Shown here piece after piece: positions 27,872 to 35,291 of a stretch of 64,000 nt of DNA. The translations under genes were made by a program, and so were the position numbers. The stretch's first letter is position 1, and every line of letters begins with the position of its first letter. Under the pieces are notes generated by a model. The model saw only the letters and a list, made by a program, of their open reading frames with translations, did no database searches and was not told the DNA's origin. This stretch comes from Alphaproteobacteria bacterium (lineage in GTDB: Bacteria; Pseudomonadota; Alphaproteobacteria; Caulobacterales; Maricaulaceae), in assembly GCA_016124675.1 (NCBI GenBank), contig WGNG01000019.1, positions 1 to 64,000 on the forward strand, in the 5' to 3' direction.

Positions 27872-28482
27872 GAGGCGGCCTTCAGGTCCACACGGTTGAC
27901 AACAACGCCGAGGACGCGCCCGCCTGCAGCCTCAATCCGGCTGGCAGCCGCATCGGCTTGCGAGCGGCGCGTGCTGCCGGCATCGCCCACCAGGACAACG
28001 CCGTCGAGATCACGCGCCAGCGCCATGATCGCCGGGCTGGCGCCAGGGGCGTCGAGCAGCGCCAGCCGGCAGGCGCGGCGCGCCTTGCCCCAATAGTCCG
28101 GCATGGAGCGAAACACGACGCGCTGCACCGAGCCGGGTTCGCGCTCAAAGCGGGAGATGAAGATGTGTTCGCCTTCGGGCCGGCGCATCGCCAACCGTCC
28201 GGCCTCCTGAGGTTCGCTGCGCCAGAAGCGCGAGCCCTGCAAAGCGGCGTCATACCCTTCAGCGCTGAACACGACGCCCGCCGATTGGGGATTACGCGCA
28301 AAATCAAGATCATAGAGCCAGACCGGCCCGTCTGCGAGCCGGGCGCAGCGCTGGGCCAGAGCGCGCGAGACAAAGGACGCCCCGGCGCCGGGCGCTATGG
28401 GCGCAAGCATGACCGCAGCCCCGCGCACGCCGCGCGAGACAAGCGTCCGGGCCAGTCCGTCCAGTTCAAGCTCGAGTGTCAT
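27868..28482 (-). CDS. hfsB: HfsB-like P-loop-fold polysaccharide export protein
   Basis: Soluble protein of about 204 residues resembling the cytoplasmic BY-kinase/ParA-like domain associated with Wzc proteins. The Walker A position reads APGAGAS instead of PGxGKS/T, so the nucleotide-binding lysine is missing. Walker A' appears as WLYDLDF, and LALLDAPGASP occupies the Walker B place. VVLVGDAGSTRRSQADAAASRIEAAGGRVLGVVVNRV is the usual end of this fold. I call it hfsB from position and fold. It probably works as a structural partner of HfsA and not as an active kinase. ATG 28482 is preferred over a GTG two codons upstream. Confidence 0.7.
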   Translation of the reverse strand: MTLELELDGLARTLVSRGVRGAAVMLAPIAPGAGASFVSRALAQRCARLADGPVWLYDLDFARNPQSAGVVFSAEGYDAALQGSRFWRSEPQEAGRLAMRRPEGEHIFISRFEREPGSVQRVVFRSMPDYWGKARRACRLALLDAPGASPAIMALARDLDGVVLVGDAGSTRRSQADAAASRIEAAGGRVLGVVVNRVDLKAAS

Positions 28483-28523
28483 GCACACCCCACAAAGGAG
28501 GGTTAACCCTAGGGGCGAACTGG

Positions 28524-30038
28524 TTAACGAGCCGCTGATGCCGGCTGGCGGGAGACCCGCGCCAGCACGGGCAGGCGTGCAGGGGCGGCCGGGGCTGGCG
28601 GCTCGGCCGTCCGGCGGGCGGCGGGCGCAGCGGCGGCGGGCGGCGGATTGCGGCGCGGCGGCGGCGGGGTGCGCGGCGCTTCGCGATTCCCGCGCACCTC
28701 CACCCAGTATCCGCGCACCAGACCGGCGAAGGCGCCGACCGCGAGGGCCAGCATCAGGCCGGCGGCCAGAATGATACTGCGCAGCGAACTGGCTTCAGAC
28801 GGCGGCTCGGCCCGTTCGACGATGCGGACAGAATCGGCGGCGCCCGGCGGCAGGGCGCGGCGGGCGCTGGCGTCTGCCGCCTGGGCGGAGAGCCGCCCTG
28901 CGGCTTCGGCGCGCGCCTGCGCGGCGCGCACGAGGCGGTCATGCTCAGGCCCCAGCGCGCGCAGCCGGTCCGCCTCGGTGCGCGCCTGTTCAATCTGGCG
29001 TGCGAGGGAGGCCGCGAGCTGGCTTTGTCCGGCGCTGAAGGCTTCCTGTTGCAGACGGCTTGATTCAAGGTCCTGCCAGACCGGGTTCACGCCAGTGCGG
29101 CGCTGGCCCTGCCCGTTGGCGCCGCCGGCCGCGATAAAGCGCTCCAGCGCCTCGATCTCGCGCTCGACCGCCTGAACGGGCGGGGCGTCATCCTGATAGC
29201 GCTGGCGCAGATCGATGCGGCGCACCTGAAGGTCCAGGAGCTGACCGGTCACCGAGTTTTCCACATATAATTCAATCGTGTCAGGGATGGCCGTCATGCG
29301 GGAGGCGAGCGCGCCGGCCAGCGCCCGCGCCTGCGCGGCTTCGGCTTCTGCGCTCATGCGCCGGGCTTCGAGATCAGACAGGCGCGCCAGCACCGCGGCG
29401 CGCTCGGTGGCGTAGTCGGAGATGCCATGCGTCTCGAGGAAGCGGCGCAAATCGGCTTCGGCCATGGCCGACACGCGTTCGGCCCGGGCCAGCCGCTCCT
29501 CCACCCCGCCTTCGACCCCGCCGATCAGCACCTCGATGCGGTAGGCGAGATAGGCGTCGATGATGGCGTTCAGGGTGTTGGCGGCGACCACCGGGTCTGA
29601 GTGTTCAAAGGTGGCGGTCAGAAGGCTGGCGCTGGGCGAACGGGTTACGGCGAAACCATCGCGCAGCATTTTAAGTTCCGCAGGCCCCGCTGCGCCGCGG
29701 CGCTGTTCGATGGCCAGGCGGCGCACCGCGTCGGAGTTGAGGATTTCCGCCTCTGACTGCATCACCTGATCCAGGGTGAAGGCGCCGCCCGATCCGGCCG
29801 CTCCGGGCGCCAGGTCATTGTCATCCTGGATGACGAGGAGGCGCGACACGGCCTCGTAGCTGGGGGTCACCTGAGTGACAGCCAGCAGCGCGATGGGCAC
29901 AAAAACGATGAGGGCGGTGACAATCGCCAGGACTTTTTGCGCCCACAGGAGGGCGATCAGGTCAAACAGGTCGAGATCGCGCCGGGAACCGCCTGTCCCG
30001 CCGCCGCGTCCATCCAGATCGCCTGCGCTCATGCCCAT
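28524..30038 (-). CDS. hfsA: Chain-length determinant / Wzc-like protein HfsA
   Basis: Inner-membrane polysaccharide co-polymerase, about 504 residues. An N-terminal span (IALLWAQKVLAIVTALIVFVP region) follows a glycine-rich leader. The Wzz domain begins at TPSYEAVSRLLV. A long alanine/glutamate/arginine-rich central part is likely coiled coil, and a C-terminal span sits near SLRSIILAAGLMLAL. The cytosolic tail is rich in proline and alanine with no kinase domain, which is encoded separately as hfsB. ATG 30038 or 30032 are the plausible starts; the frame extends further but into the divergent promoter. It is read divergently from hfsD. Confidence 0.82.
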   Translation of the reverse strand: MGMSAGDLDGRGGGTGGSRRDLDLFDLIALLWAQKVLAIVTALIVFVPIALLAVTQVTPSYEAVSRLLVIQDDNDLAPGAAGSGGAFTLDQVMQSEAEILNSDAVRRLAIEQRRGAAGPAELKMLRDGFAVTRSPSASLLTATFEHSDPVVAANTLNAIIDAYLAYRIEVLIGGVEGGVEERLARAERVSAMAEADLRRFLETHGISDYATERAAVLARLSDLEARRMSAEAEAAQARALAGALASRMTAIPDTIELYVENSVTGQLLDLQVRRIDLRQRYQDDAPPVQAVEREIEALERFIAAGGANGQGQRRTGVNPVWQDLESSRLQQEAFSAGQSQLAASLARQIEQARTEADRLRALGPEHDRLVRAAQARAEAAGRLSAQAADASARRALPPGAADSVRIVERAEPPSEASSLRSIILAAGLMLALAVGAFAGLVRGYWVEVRGNREAPRTPPPPRRNPPPAAAAPAARRTAEPPAPAAPARLPVLARVSRQPASAAR

Positions 30039-30061
30039 GTCCGCATGTGGCTGCAACGCGC

Positions 30062-30076
30062 TTAATTTTTCCTTAG
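30062..30076 (+). promoter_or_regulatory. Candidate CtrA-like box between hfsA and hfsD
   Basis: The 91-base divergent region between hfsA and hfsD contains TTAA, seven bases, then TTAG: a single mismatch to the alphaproteobacterial CtrA consensus TTAA-N7-TTAA. Cell-cycle control of holdfast genes in this lineage makes this plausible, but the match is short and not proof. Confidence 0.3.
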
Positions 30077-30129
30077 CCGGAGCGCGCCAGCTTGAGACTT
30101 GTGACACGATTGAGGCATGAGGCGACGCC

Positions 30130-30861
30130 ATGACTGACCTATCGCGCCGCGCGGCCCTGTCGGGCGCCCTCGCGCTTGCCGCGCTGGCCGCCTGCGCCGG
30201 TCCGCGCCGCCCCGCCGGGGCGGCCGGGTTCGAGCCGTCACAGTTCGAGCCTTGGGATTCAGCCGCAACCGCCTATCGCGTGTTTCCGGGCGATACGGTG
30301 ACGGTGACCATGCATACCGCGCAGGAGCTGTCGGGCGATTACCTGATCGGGCCCGACGGACGGGCCAACCTGCCGCTGGCGGGCGCGGTCATGGTGGCCG
30401 GGTCCACGGCGCCGGAAGCGGCCAGCCTGATCGCGCAGCGCTATGTGCGCACCTTGCGCGACCCGATCGTCGAGGTGCGCCCGGCCGCCTTTGGCTCGCA
30501 GCGCATTCTGGTGGGCGGCGAAGTGGCCAATCCGGGCCTGTTTGAACTGCCCTCGCAGCGGATTGGCGTTCTGGAAGCGACGGTTCTGGCCGGCGGCCTC
30601 ACCATCCGTGCGCGCCGCAGCGAGATTGTCGTCCTGCGCCGCGCCGCCAATGGCGGGCTGATGATGCGCACGGTCGACCTGACGCGCGCGCAGCGCGGCG
30701 AGCCGGCGGATGCGATTCCGCTGTCGCGCTTCGACATCGTGTTTGCGCCCCGCCGCGGCATCGCCGAAGTCAATGACTTCATTGAGCTTTACGTGCGCAA
30801 CATCCTGCCGATCGACAGCGCGTTCGCCTTTGCGCTGACCAACGCGGTGTTCAACGAATAG
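30130..30861 (+). CDS. hfsD: Outer-membrane polysaccharide export lipoprotein HfsD (Wza-like)
   Basis: Export porin subunit of 243 residues. A lipoprotein signal ends at LAAC (Cys22). The Poly_export domain starts at YRVFPGDTVTVTMHT and includes DYLIGPDGRANLPLAG. An SLBB-type domain follows from QRILVGGEVANPGLFELP. At 243 residues it is shorter than Wza and similar to HfsD. It forms the outer-membrane exit with HfsA on the inner side. Two starts sit near 30130; the ATG chosen gives an RR-containing n-region. Confidence 0.85.
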   Translation: MTDLSRRAALSGALALAALAACAGPRRPAGAAGFEPSQFEPWDSAATAYRVFPGDTVTVTMHTAQELSGDYLIGPDGRANLPLAGAVMVAGSTAPEAASLIAQRYVRTLRDPIVEVRPAAFGSQRILVGGEVANPGLFELPSQRIGVLEATVLAGGLTIRARRSEIVVLRRAANGGLMMRTVDLTRAQRGEPADAIPLSRFDIVFAPRRGIAEVNDFIELYVRNILPIDSAFAFALTNAVFNE

Positions 30862-30955
30862 CGCAGAGGCGAAAGGCCTTGCCTGAACCCGGGCGTTGGA
30901 GCGTCGTCCGGCCTGACTGCGTCGGGCCGCAAGCGCCACCCATTTCAGTCAGAGC

Positions 30956-30994
30956 GCAATCTGCTGGAAACCGGCACCCGGTTTTGCTGATTGC
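30956..30994. terminator. Inverted repeat between convergent hfsD and the Sel1-like gene
   Basis: Nested inverted repeat: outer arms GCAATC/GATTGC (30956-30961 and 30989-30994) and inner arms AAACCGG/CCGGTTT (30968-30974 and 30978-30984) around a 3-base loop. It sits between two convergent genes and can form a strong hairpin on either strand. Neither side has a clear U-tract, so it may be a weak bidirectional terminator or a copy of a dispersed palindromic element. Confidence 0.4.
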
Positions 30995-30997
30995 ACC

Positions 30998-31270
30998 CTA
31001 GTGGCGCGTGGCGAGCCACTCGCGCGCCGCGGTGAGGGCGCTGGCGATCTGGCTGGTGTCCATCTCCATCGCCAGTTCGGCGCGGTAATGCTTGGCCGAT
31101 GACGAGCCCATCAGGGCCGCCAGATTGAACCATTTGTGGGCTTCGACATAGTCAACCACGCCGCACTGGCCGGTCGAGTACATCAGGCCCAGCTTGCACA
31201 GATCCTCGCCCGTCGGATCCATGGTGATCGCGTCGTGCGCCTGAGCGGTTTCCATATCGGTGAACGCCAT
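30998..31270 (-). CDS. Small Sel1-repeat-like protein
   Basis: A 90-residue protein with a partial Sel1-like tetratricopeptide unit: LCKLGLMYSTG, then VDYVEAHKWFNLAALMGSSSAKHYRAELA, the typical EAxKWFxLAAxxG pattern. No signal peptide. The function is unknown; Sel1 repeats mediate protein-protein contacts. ATG 31270 is preferred over one six codons upstream. It lies downstream of the 501-residue membrane protein on the same strand. Confidence 0.7.
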   Translation of the reverse strand: MAFTDMETAQAHDAITMDPTGEDLCKLGLMYSTGQCGVVDYVEAHKWFNLAALMGSSSAKHYRAELAMEMDTSQIASALTAAREWLATRH

Positions 31271-31448
31271 TGTCGTCTTTCCCTGCATCTGGACGGGCGA
31301 CCCGGCTGTGTCTCCGGTGTGCGTCCGTCATCCCACCATGCACGCCAAGCCTCTTCGGAGCCGGTCGTACGAGCAGGATGATGCGCGCGGACGGTAAGCG
31401 CACGGTTAAGGCAAATCAGGAATAATACGAATTAACGCTTTAAATCCG

Positions 31449-32954
31449 TTAGGAATTCCTGCCGAGGATTAACACGCTCACCGCCGCGTCCATGCGAGCC
31501 AGCGGCCCGGGGCGCCCTCTGCGCCGGCTTCTGGAGGCGCCGCTCAGGGCCGCCGCCACCATCGCCAGGGCCAGCGCTGCAGGCAAGAACGCCAGCGCCA
31601 GCAGGATCGCCCGCCGGGGCGTCTGCGGCGGGCTGCGAACGGGCGCGGGCGGCCGGGCTGCGTCCAGCACCTGCGCTCCTGCCAGGGCGTCAAACGCAAG
31701 GAGCTGGCCCGGATGCGCAGCGGCGAGGCGCGCCAGCGCTGGTGCGTCCTGCGGCGCGTTGAGCCAGGCGGCGATGCGCAGCGCGGCAAGGGCGCCGTCG
31801 GACCGGCGCACGGCGTTCAGGGCGCCGGCAACCACCTGATATATTTCAGGATCAAGCCGAGCGGCGCGGGCGTGTTCACGGGCGGCGGCCTGAACGTGGC
31901 CGTCAAACCGCCAGGGTTCGCGCGCGGCCATCCCCGCCTCGAGCAAGAGCGGCGTCAGCGCCGCCAGCAAGGACTCGCGGCCCAGGTCCGGATCGGGTCC
32001 AAGGGCGAGCTGTTGCGCCAGACCGGCGTCCAGATGCCCCGACGCATAGGCGGCCGCGATAAGACGCCCGCCCGCTCCGCCCTCGCCCGGCATGGCGGCG
32101 GCGGCTAGCAGAAGGCCTGTCAGGACAGGGTCTTGCGAGCCCTCGGGCGCACCGGCGCAGGCGGAAATGCGCCGCCCGGACGCGGCGGCCAGCGCGCAGC
32201 CATGATGCGCCAGATCGCGCGCATCGCCGAACAGGGTGATCGGGAGACCGCCCCGCCAACCGGCCACGGATGGCAGGTGAAACGCGGCGCCGCGGGGCGA
32301 CGCGAACCAGGCTTCGGCGGCGTCGCGGGCGGGGCCGTAGAGGCTGCGGGCGCGATCAAAACGGGCGGTCAGATAAGGGTTTGCGAAGACGAGAAAGGGC
32401 GGATCGAGCCCGGCGCCTTCAGCCAGACGTTCCTCCAGGGCGGCGCGCAGGCGCTGCTGGCGGTCCCAGACCGGCCGGGCGCGCAGGTCGGCATTGACGT
32501 GCGCGGCGCTGCGATCTTCGGCCAATATCGAGAATGCCAGAGCGTCTTCCCCCTCAATCACGGGCAGGGACCGGGCGAGGCTTTCAGCCAGGGCGAGGTC
32601 GGGCGTGCGCCAGGGACCGGCGTCGAGGGCCTGGGCGATGCGCGCCTCCCATAGCGCGCGCGGGGTGACAGAGGCAGGGATAGCGGCCCGGATGATGGGT
32701 TCAATCCCCGTGCCTGTGGAGACATCATGGCCAGAAAAAGGATCGTGACGGGCTGCTGTGGAGACATGAACCGGTCCAGGCGCGGTCACAGCGGCAAAAA
32801 CCAGCGCGAGGCTCGCCGCTGCGAGCGCCAGGAACAGCGCCGGGCGCACGCTGGCGACCAGGGCGCGCCAGATCAGGTAGAGCGCGGCGCGCGGCCACGG
32901 CGCAAGCCATGGGTCGCGCGCGCCATAGCGCCAGCTGTAGCCCTCCCCGGTCAT
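31449..32954 (-). CDS. Hypothetical membrane-anchored protein
   Basis: I do not recognise this 501-residue protein. It has one N-terminal membrane span (about residues 35-58, RPALFLALAAASLALVFAAV), a long alanine/arginine-rich helical middle likely to lie in the periplasm, and a C-terminal span (ILLALAFLPAALALAMVAAAL) followed by a basic tail RSRRRGRPG. The repeated short helices could be solenoid-like. Codon use matches the neighbours, so it is a resident gene. It is close to the holdfast cluster but no direct link is visible. Confidence 0.7.
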   Translation of the reverse strand: MTGEGYSWRYGARDPWLAPWPRAALYLIWRALVASVRPALFLALAAASLALVFAAVTAPGPVHVSTAARHDPFSGHDVSTGTGIEPIIRAAIPASVTPRALWEARIAQALDAGPWRTPDLALAESLARSLPVIEGEDALAFSILAEDRSAAHVNADLRARPVWDRQQRLRAALEERLAEGAGLDPPFLVFANPYLTARFDRARSLYGPARDAAEAWFASPRGAAFHLPSVAGWRGGLPITLFGDARDLAHHGCALAAASGRRISACAGAPEGSQDPVLTGLLLAAAAMPGEGGAGGRLIAAAYASGHLDAGLAQQLALGPDPDLGRESLLAALTPLLLEAGMAAREPWRFDGHVQAAAREHARAARLDPEIYQVVAGALNAVRRSDGALAALRIAAWLNAPQDAPALARLAAAHPGQLLAFDALAGAQVLDAARPPAPVRSPPQTPRRAILLALAFLPAALALAMVAAALSGASRSRRRGRPGPLARMDAAVSVLILGRNS

Positions 32955-33023
32955 TGCGTGCTGCGCCCCGCTTCAGTCCATCCCCCGCCCGCGACCTTAC
33001 CCGCAGCAGGCGGGCGCCGGCAA

Positions 33024-33746
33024 TCAGGGGCGGGCGCGCTGGCCGAACAGGATGTCACGGGCCTTCTTCATGTCCTCGCTGTCATCGGCGAGCGCGACGC
33101 GCATCTGCTTGCCCGCCGCCCGGCCGGCCTGGACCGCCGGACGCTCGCCCACACGCGCGTGCCAGGCCTTGAGGTTCGCAAAATCGTCGAGGGACTGGCC
33201 CTGGCCCTCCGGCAGGATCCAGGGCCAGGCCGCCATGTCGGCGATGGAATAGGGTCCGGCGAGATAATCGCGGCCGGCCAGGCGCCGGTCCATGACGCCG
33301 TAAAGGCGGTTCACCTCGTTGGTATAGCGGGTCTTGCCGTATTCCAGCTTGGTCAGGTCCGGCTCGATCTTCGGCGCGTAGCTGCGGAAATGATGGGCCT
33401 GACCGGCCATGGGGCCGAGCCCGCCCATCTGCCAGAACAGCCACTGCTCGACCTCGATCTGCTCGCGCGGGGTGTCTCCATAGAAGCGGCCGGTCTTGCG
33501 GGCGAGATATTGAAGGATGGCGCCGCTTTCAAACACGCTCACCGGCTCGCCGTCCGGCCCGCCGGGGTCGATGATGGCCGGCATGCGGTTGTTCGGGCTG
33601 ATGGCGAGAAACTCGGGCCGGAACTGCTCGCCCGTTCCGATATTCACCGGCTTGAGTTCATAGGGCAGGCCCATTTCCTCCAGGGCGATGGAAATCTTCC
33701 AGCCATTGGGCGTGGGCCAGTAATAGAGCTCGATCGGGGCGGTCAT
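33024..33746 (-). CDS. Glutathione S-transferase family protein (YghU/YfcG-like)
   Basis: Cytosolic 240-residue GST of the nu-like/YfcG group. The thioredoxin-fold N-terminus IELYYWPTPNGWKISIALEEMGLPYEL has the TPNGWK signature of these disulfide reductase-like GSTs. NNRMPAIIDP (cis-proline) and VFESGAILQYLA (glutathione gamma-Glu site) follow. The C-terminal helical domain includes EQWLFWQMGGLGPMAGQ and YSIADMAAWPWI. ATG 33746 is chosen; an upstream in-frame ATG adds six residues. Confidence 0.9.
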   Translation of the reverse strand: MTAPIELYYWPTPNGWKISIALEEMGLPYELKPVNIGTGEQFRPEFLAISPNNRMPAIIDPGGPDGEPVSVFESGAILQYLARKTGRFYGDTPREQIEVEQWLFWQMGGLGPMAGQAHHFRSYAPKIEPDLTKLEYGKTRYTNEVNRLYGVMDRRLAGRDYLAGPYSIADMAAWPWILPEGQGQSLDDFANLKAWHARVGERPAVQAGRAAGKQMRVALADDSEDMKKARDILFGQRARP

Positions 33747-33855
33747 GGGCGTCAGCCTTTTCATGTTTCAAGGGATCCAGATGTCGGGGCCTGCGGCATC
33801 ACGGTCAAGCGCGCGCCGCTTCACGCCCGCGTGAGAGCGCGATAAAAGCGCATGC

Positions 33856-34806
33856 ATGAGCAACATCATCCTTGACGACACCATCCGCCCGGTCTCCTTC
33901 GCCAGCGCCAGGCGCGATCCTGACGGCTTCGCCGCCGCGCTGGGGCGCAGCTTTCGCGACACCGGCTTCGCCGTGGTCAGCGACCATCCGGTGGATCCGG
34001 GCGTGATCGGTCGCGCGGTCGATGACACGCGCGCCTTCTTCGCCCTGCCCGAAGCGACAAAGCGCCAGTATTTTCAGGACGGCGGCGGCGGCCAGCGCGG
34101 CTATACGCCGTTCGCCACCGAGAACGCCAAGGGCGAGGCGCGCAAGGATTTGAAGGAATTCTGGCATCGCGGGCGCGATCTGCCCGCCGGCCACGCCTTT
34201 GAGCGCTACATGCCCGCCAATGTGCCAGTCGCCGAGATCGCCCGTTTCGACGCCAGCACGAAGGCCCTGTTCGAGGCGCTCGACGCCATGGGCGGGGTGC
34301 TGCTGGCAGCGATCGCGCGCGATCTGGGCCTGCCGGACGACTGGTTCGAGCCCACGGTGAATGAAGGCAATTCCATTCTGCGCCTGTTGCACTATCCGCC
34401 CATCGAGGGCGAGCCGGACGGGGTGCGCGCCGGCGCCCACGAAGACATCAATGTGATCACGCTGCTTTTGGGCGCAGAAGAGGCCGGGCTGCAGGTGAAG
34501 ACCCGCTCAGGCGACTGGCTGCCGATCCAGCCGCCCGAAGGCGCGCTGGTGGTCAATATCGGCGACATGCTCCAGCGCCTGACCAATCATGTCCTGCCCT
34601 CGACCACCCACCGCGTGGTCAATCCGAGCCGCGAGCGGATGAAATTCCCGCGCTATTCGACGCCCTTCTTCCTGCACTTCAATCCCGACTTCCAGATCCG
34701 CACCCTGCCCGGCTGCGTGGCGCCGCAGAACCCGGACCGGTATCCTGAGCCCATCTCGGCGCATGACTATCTGATGGAGCGGCTGCGCGAGATCGGGCTG
34801 ACATGA
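33856..34806 (+). CDS. 2-oxoglutarate/Fe(II) dioxygenase, isopenicillin N synthase family
   Basis: Non-haem iron oxygenase of 316 residues. The DIOX_N domain comes first (FRDTGFAVVSDHPVDP, ATKRQYF). The catalytic 2OG-FeII domain contains HEDINVITLLL (HxD iron ligands), the distal His in STTHRVVNP and the 2-oxoglutarate-binding Arg in RYSTPFF. The substrate cannot be told from sequence. It overlaps the following small membrane-protein gene by four bases. Confidence 0.88.
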   Translation: MSNIILDDTIRPVSFASARRDPDGFAAALGRSFRDTGFAVVSDHPVDPGVIGRAVDDTRAFFALPEATKRQYFQDGGGGQRGYTPFATENAKGEARKDLKEFWHRGRDLPAGHAFERYMPANVPVAEIARFDASTKALFEALDAMGGVLLAAIARDLGLPDDWFEPTVNEGNSILRLLHYPPIEGEPDGVRAGAHEDINVITLLLGAEEAGLQVKTRSGDWLPIQPPEGALVVNIGDMLQRLTNHVLPSTTHRVVNPSRERMKFPRYSTPFFLHFNPDFQIRTLPGCVAPQNPDRYPEPISAHDYLMERLREIGLT

Positions 34807-35231
34807 GCGCCCTTGCCCGCCATCTGCGGGCGCGGGTGCGTCTGTTTGCGCTGATCAATGCCGGGGCGGTGGTGAGCTGGCGTGGCGGCGAGGTGCTGGC
34901 GGCGCACACGCAAGGCCTCATTGCCGGCGCAGGCTTCGTCCTGTCCGGGATCGGGCTGGCGCTGTGGATCGTCAGCGCGATCATCCTGACGGGCCAGGTG
35001 CTGCACGCGCGCAAGGCGGGCGCGTTCGATCTGTTCAGGGAGTCCTGGGCGCGCCAGCTCCACCGCGATGCGCTCGTGGGCTCCGCGGCGGGCGCGGTTG
35101 CAGGCTATGCCCTGGCGCTGGCGCTGCCGGGCACGGGCGCGGAGCGCCTGACCCTGCCGGTAGCCGGCGCAATTGCGGGGTTTCTCGCCGCGTGGGTGGC
35201 TCTGGACGTGCGCAGGGATGGCAGGGGGTGA
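34803..35231 (+). CDS. Hypothetical integral membrane protein
   Basis: A 142-residue protein of unknown function with three or four predicted spans (LFALINAGAVVS, LIAGAGFVLSGIGLALWIVSAIILT, LVGSAAGAVAGYALALAL, VAGAIAGFLAAWVAL). The ATGA overlap with the dioxygenase gene suggests a two-gene operon. Confidence 0.7.
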   Translation: MSALARHLRARVRLFALINAGAVVSWRGGEVLAAHTQGLIAGAGFVLSGIGLALWIVSAIILTGQVLHARKAGAFDLFRESWARQLHRDALVGSAAGAVAGYALALALPGTGAERLTLPVAGAIAGFLAAWVALDVRRDGRG

Positions 35232-35265
35232 AACGAAAAGGGCCGGCGCCTGACGCGCCAGCCCT
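35231..35265 (-). terminator. Rho-independent terminator of typA
   Basis: Read on the minus strand, an 11-bp stem with one mismatch (35239-35249 with 35255-35265) and 5-base loop is followed by TTTTCGTTTC. It starts 27 bases after the typA stop. On the plus strand no U-run follows, so it chiefly serves typA. Confidence 0.7.
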
Positions 35266-35291
35266 CCCCGCATTCGGTCAATGCACACCCG

